This document shows positions 5,195 to 6,376 of a stretch of DNA of 6,376 bases, one piece after another. The position numbers and the translations under genes were made by a program. The notes below the pieces were generated by a model. The model ran no database searches, was not told the origin of the DNA, and was given only the letters and a program-made list of their open reading frames with translations. Every line of letters begins with the position of its first letter. The first letter of the stretch is position 1. Source of the DNA: Desulfohalobiaceae bacterium (GTDB lineage: Bacteria; Desulfobacterota; Desulfovibrionia; Desulfovibrionales; Desulfothermaceae); contig JAIPER010000216.1 of the NCBI GenBank assembly GCA_021737115.1, positions 1 to 6,376 on the forward strand, written 5' to 3'.

Positions 5195-5926
5195 GAAGGG
5201 CTTCTCCAGAAGCGCCGCCGCCTCCTGATCCAGGAGCCAGGAGAGTTTCCCCTTTTCCGGACGGACCCGTCCGGCCGGCATTTCCTGCAGTCTGTCCTGG
5301 ACCACGCGCTTCACGGCCCGGGCCTTGTCTGAACCGGAGACCAGGAAAACTTTTTGCTTAGCCCGGTTTATAAGGGGAAGGGTCATGGTCAGCCGGTTGA
5401 CATCAGGCCTCCCCCCTTTGACCGGGACGATGAGGCGTCTTTTTTCATTTAAGACCGTCTGTCCGGGGAACAGGGAGGCAGTATGGCCATCGGTTCCCAG
5501 ACCGAGGTAGATGAGATCGAAGACCGGGAACTGCCCTTTCTTGATGTCAAAAAAATCGGTGATGGTTTTTTGATAGAACCTGGCCCCCTGTTCTGGCGGT
5601 AGGGTCGCAGGCATGGGGTGGATGTGATTTTGAGGCAGAGGAATCTTGATCAGAAAGTCCTCTTCGGCCTGTCCGTAATTGCTTTCCGGATCGTTCGGCT
5701 CCAGGCAGCGTTCGTCGACCCAGAAAATATGGGTTTTGTCCCAGGGTATTTCTCCGAGGTGCGGTTCACGGGCCAGAAGTCTGTGCATCGGGCGCGGAGT
5801 GGAGCCTCCGGAGAGGACCAGGGTGAACCTCCCTTTTTTTTGAACGGCCTCCAGGGCCGCTGTCCTGCAGATTTCAGCCCCGGCCCTGGCCAGTTGCCCG
5901 CTATCCTTTTTGATCAACACTTCCAT
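5192..5926 (-). CDS. pgl: 6-phosphogluconolactonase (SOL/DevB type)
   Basis: This 244-residue enzyme hydrolyses 6-phosphogluconolactone to 6-phosphogluconate, the second step of the oxidative pentose phosphate pathway, in the cytoplasm. Family motifs are clear: LSGGSTP (38-44, phosphate binding), FWVDERCLEPNDPESNYG (68-85), LGLGTDGHTASLFPG (141-155, active-site loop with the conserved Asp-Gly-His) and RLTMTLPLINRA (178-189). Length is normal for the family. The ATG (5924-5926) has only a weak purine-rich site upstream (AGAAATAGAGA). The usual partners zwf and gnd are not in the window, and nothing coding lies within 450 bp upstream, so the gene appears to have its own promoter. It converges on zupT. 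Its last codons run directly into the heptamer array, so the present C-terminus may have been set by that repeat. Confidence 0.94.
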   Translation of the reverse strand: MEVLIKKDSGQLARAGAEICRTAALEAVQKKGRFTLVLSGGSTPRPMHRLLAREPHLGEIPWDKTHIFWVDERCLEPNDPESNYGQAEEDFLIKIPLPQNHIHPMPATLPPEQGARFYQKTITDFFDIKKGQFPVFDLIYLGLGTDGHTASLFPGQTVLNEKRRLIVPVKGGRPDVNRLTMTLPLINRAKQKVFLVSGSDKARAVKRVVQDRLQEMPAGRVRPEKGKLSWLLDQEAAALLEKPF

Positions 5927-5964
5927 AGAAATCTCTATTTCTTCCCTGACCCGGTTGGCTACGA

Positions 5965-6052
5965 TACTGATCCAACTTGGCTTTTTGTGAAATTTTGGCC
6001 TGGAGCCTTGGGGTCGATAACCTTTGTTGTAAAAACCAAAATTGGATCAGTA
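5965..6052. repeat. Imperfect 88-bp inverted repeat upstream of pgl
   Basis: TACTGATCCAA at 5965-5975 is matched perfectly in inverse by TTGGATCAGTA at 6042-6052. The pairing continues inward with mismatches, including TTTTT 5982-5986 against AAAAA 6031-6035. It lies 39 bp upstream of the pgl start. Confidence 0.5.
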
Positions 6053-6065
6053 GAAGATGACCATA

Positions 6066-6092
6066 GTCAGATTTGCCAGAGGCAAATCTGAC
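6066..6092. repeat. Hairpin repeat, copy 2 (perfect 12-bp stem)
   Basis: GTCAGATTTGCC (6066-6077) and GGCAAATCTGAC (6081-6092) pair at all 12 positions around an AGA loop. ATATAATTA directly follows, the inverse of the TAATTATAT that precedes copy 1 at 2091. The two copies therefore share flank, outer stem, inner stem and loop, with the flank on opposite sides. Confidence 0.7.
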
Positions 6093-6268
6093 ATATAATT
6101 ATTTAATTGTTTTCTCCAGCAGGCAACTCTGATCCGGTTCCGGCGGACCATGAGGTTAAATTTCGGCGCCGTGTAACGTCCGGTAGTGTATAAAGCGTAC
6201 ACCATCCTGCTTGTTTTGAAAACCTAAAGCGGGCTTCGCCAGCAGTTCTAATTTTGATTTTTCCGAGC

Positions 6269-6350
6269 TGTAGGGGCAGAGCATTCTCTGCCCAAGAAGG
6301 TTTCATGAAATTTCCATCTTTGTTCAGGGCGTAGCATGCTGCCCCCTACA
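6269..6350. repeat. MITE-like composite palindromic repeat
   Basis: The ends are TGTAGGGGCAG (6269-6279) and CTGCCCCCTACA (6339-6350), inverted apart from one extra base. Inside are a perfect 8-bp hairpin (GGGCAGAG-CATT-CTCTGCCC, 6274-6293), a 10-bp palindrome TTTCATGAAA (6301-6310) and an AGCATGCT palindrome (6333-6340) between GGGC and GCCC. The GTAGGGGC terminus is, from memory, typical of small dispersed repeats in many bacteria. Confidence 0.6.
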
Positions 6351-6376
6351 AGCAAACCGTATAGGTCCGAATTTTT

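Larger units (their letters stand above)
5927..6376. other. Region upstream of pgl, no gene seen, three inverted-repeat structures
   Basis: These 450 bp to the window edge contain no supported gene. The minus-strand frame at 6103-6306 has no recognisable product and runs through repeat sequence. The region holds an imperfect inverted repeat (5965-6052), a perfect 12-bp hairpin (6066-6092) and a composite palindromic repeat (6269-6350). The promoter of pgl should lie in the first part, but I cannot identify it securely. Confidence 0.6.

Noticed and set aside
5618..6091. 157-codon plus-strand frame over the pgl start
   Set aside because: Most of it is antisense to pgl and the rest runs through the inverted repeat; no ribosome binding site or family match.

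Overview
The window looks like chromosomal DNA of a moderately GC-rich anaerobic bacterium, most likely Desulfobacterota (the former Deltaproteobacteria). This rests on style of evidence rather than a marker gene: a TGA-containing selenoprotein gene, a RocB-type peptidase, and many small palindromic repeats between genes. No rRNA, tRNA, CRISPR array, transposase or phage gene is visible.

Layout. Positions 1-647 (minus) hold the N-terminal 215 codons of an M20-family RocB-like peptidase that runs off the left edge. Positions 648-1227 are a non-coding divergent region dominated by a 261-bp palindromic, multi-hairpin element (696-956). Positions 1228-1770 (plus) encode an AhpD/carboxymuconolactone-decarboxylase-like protein with an in-frame TGA at 1483-1485, followed 24 nt later by a bacterial-type SECIS hairpin. 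It is read here as one 180-residue selenoprotein with a Cys-Val-His-Sec active site, not as two broken genes. Positions 1771-2211 are non-coding and contain a GC-rich palindrome, a 12-bp-stem hairpin and a short direct repeat. Positions 2212-4988 are a likely three-gene plus-strand operon: ExoD-family membrane protein, RhlB-like DEAD-box RNA helicase and ZupT-type zinc/metal transporter. Positions 4989-5191 separate it from the convergent pgl gene (6-phosphogluconolactonase, minus, 5192-5926). This spacer is bordered by inverted arrays of a 7-bp repeat that reach into both stop codons. Positions 5927-6376 contain no convincing gene but three further inverted-repeat structures.

Functionally the genes are mixed: peptide or amino-acid catabolism, redox or peroxide defence, RNA remodelling, metal uptake and the pentose phosphate pathway. 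The most notable item is the selenoprotein gene, which standard gene callers would split or truncate. The second theme is the density of structured intergenic repeats. One pair of hairpins, about 4 kb apart, shows compensatory base changes in the stem.
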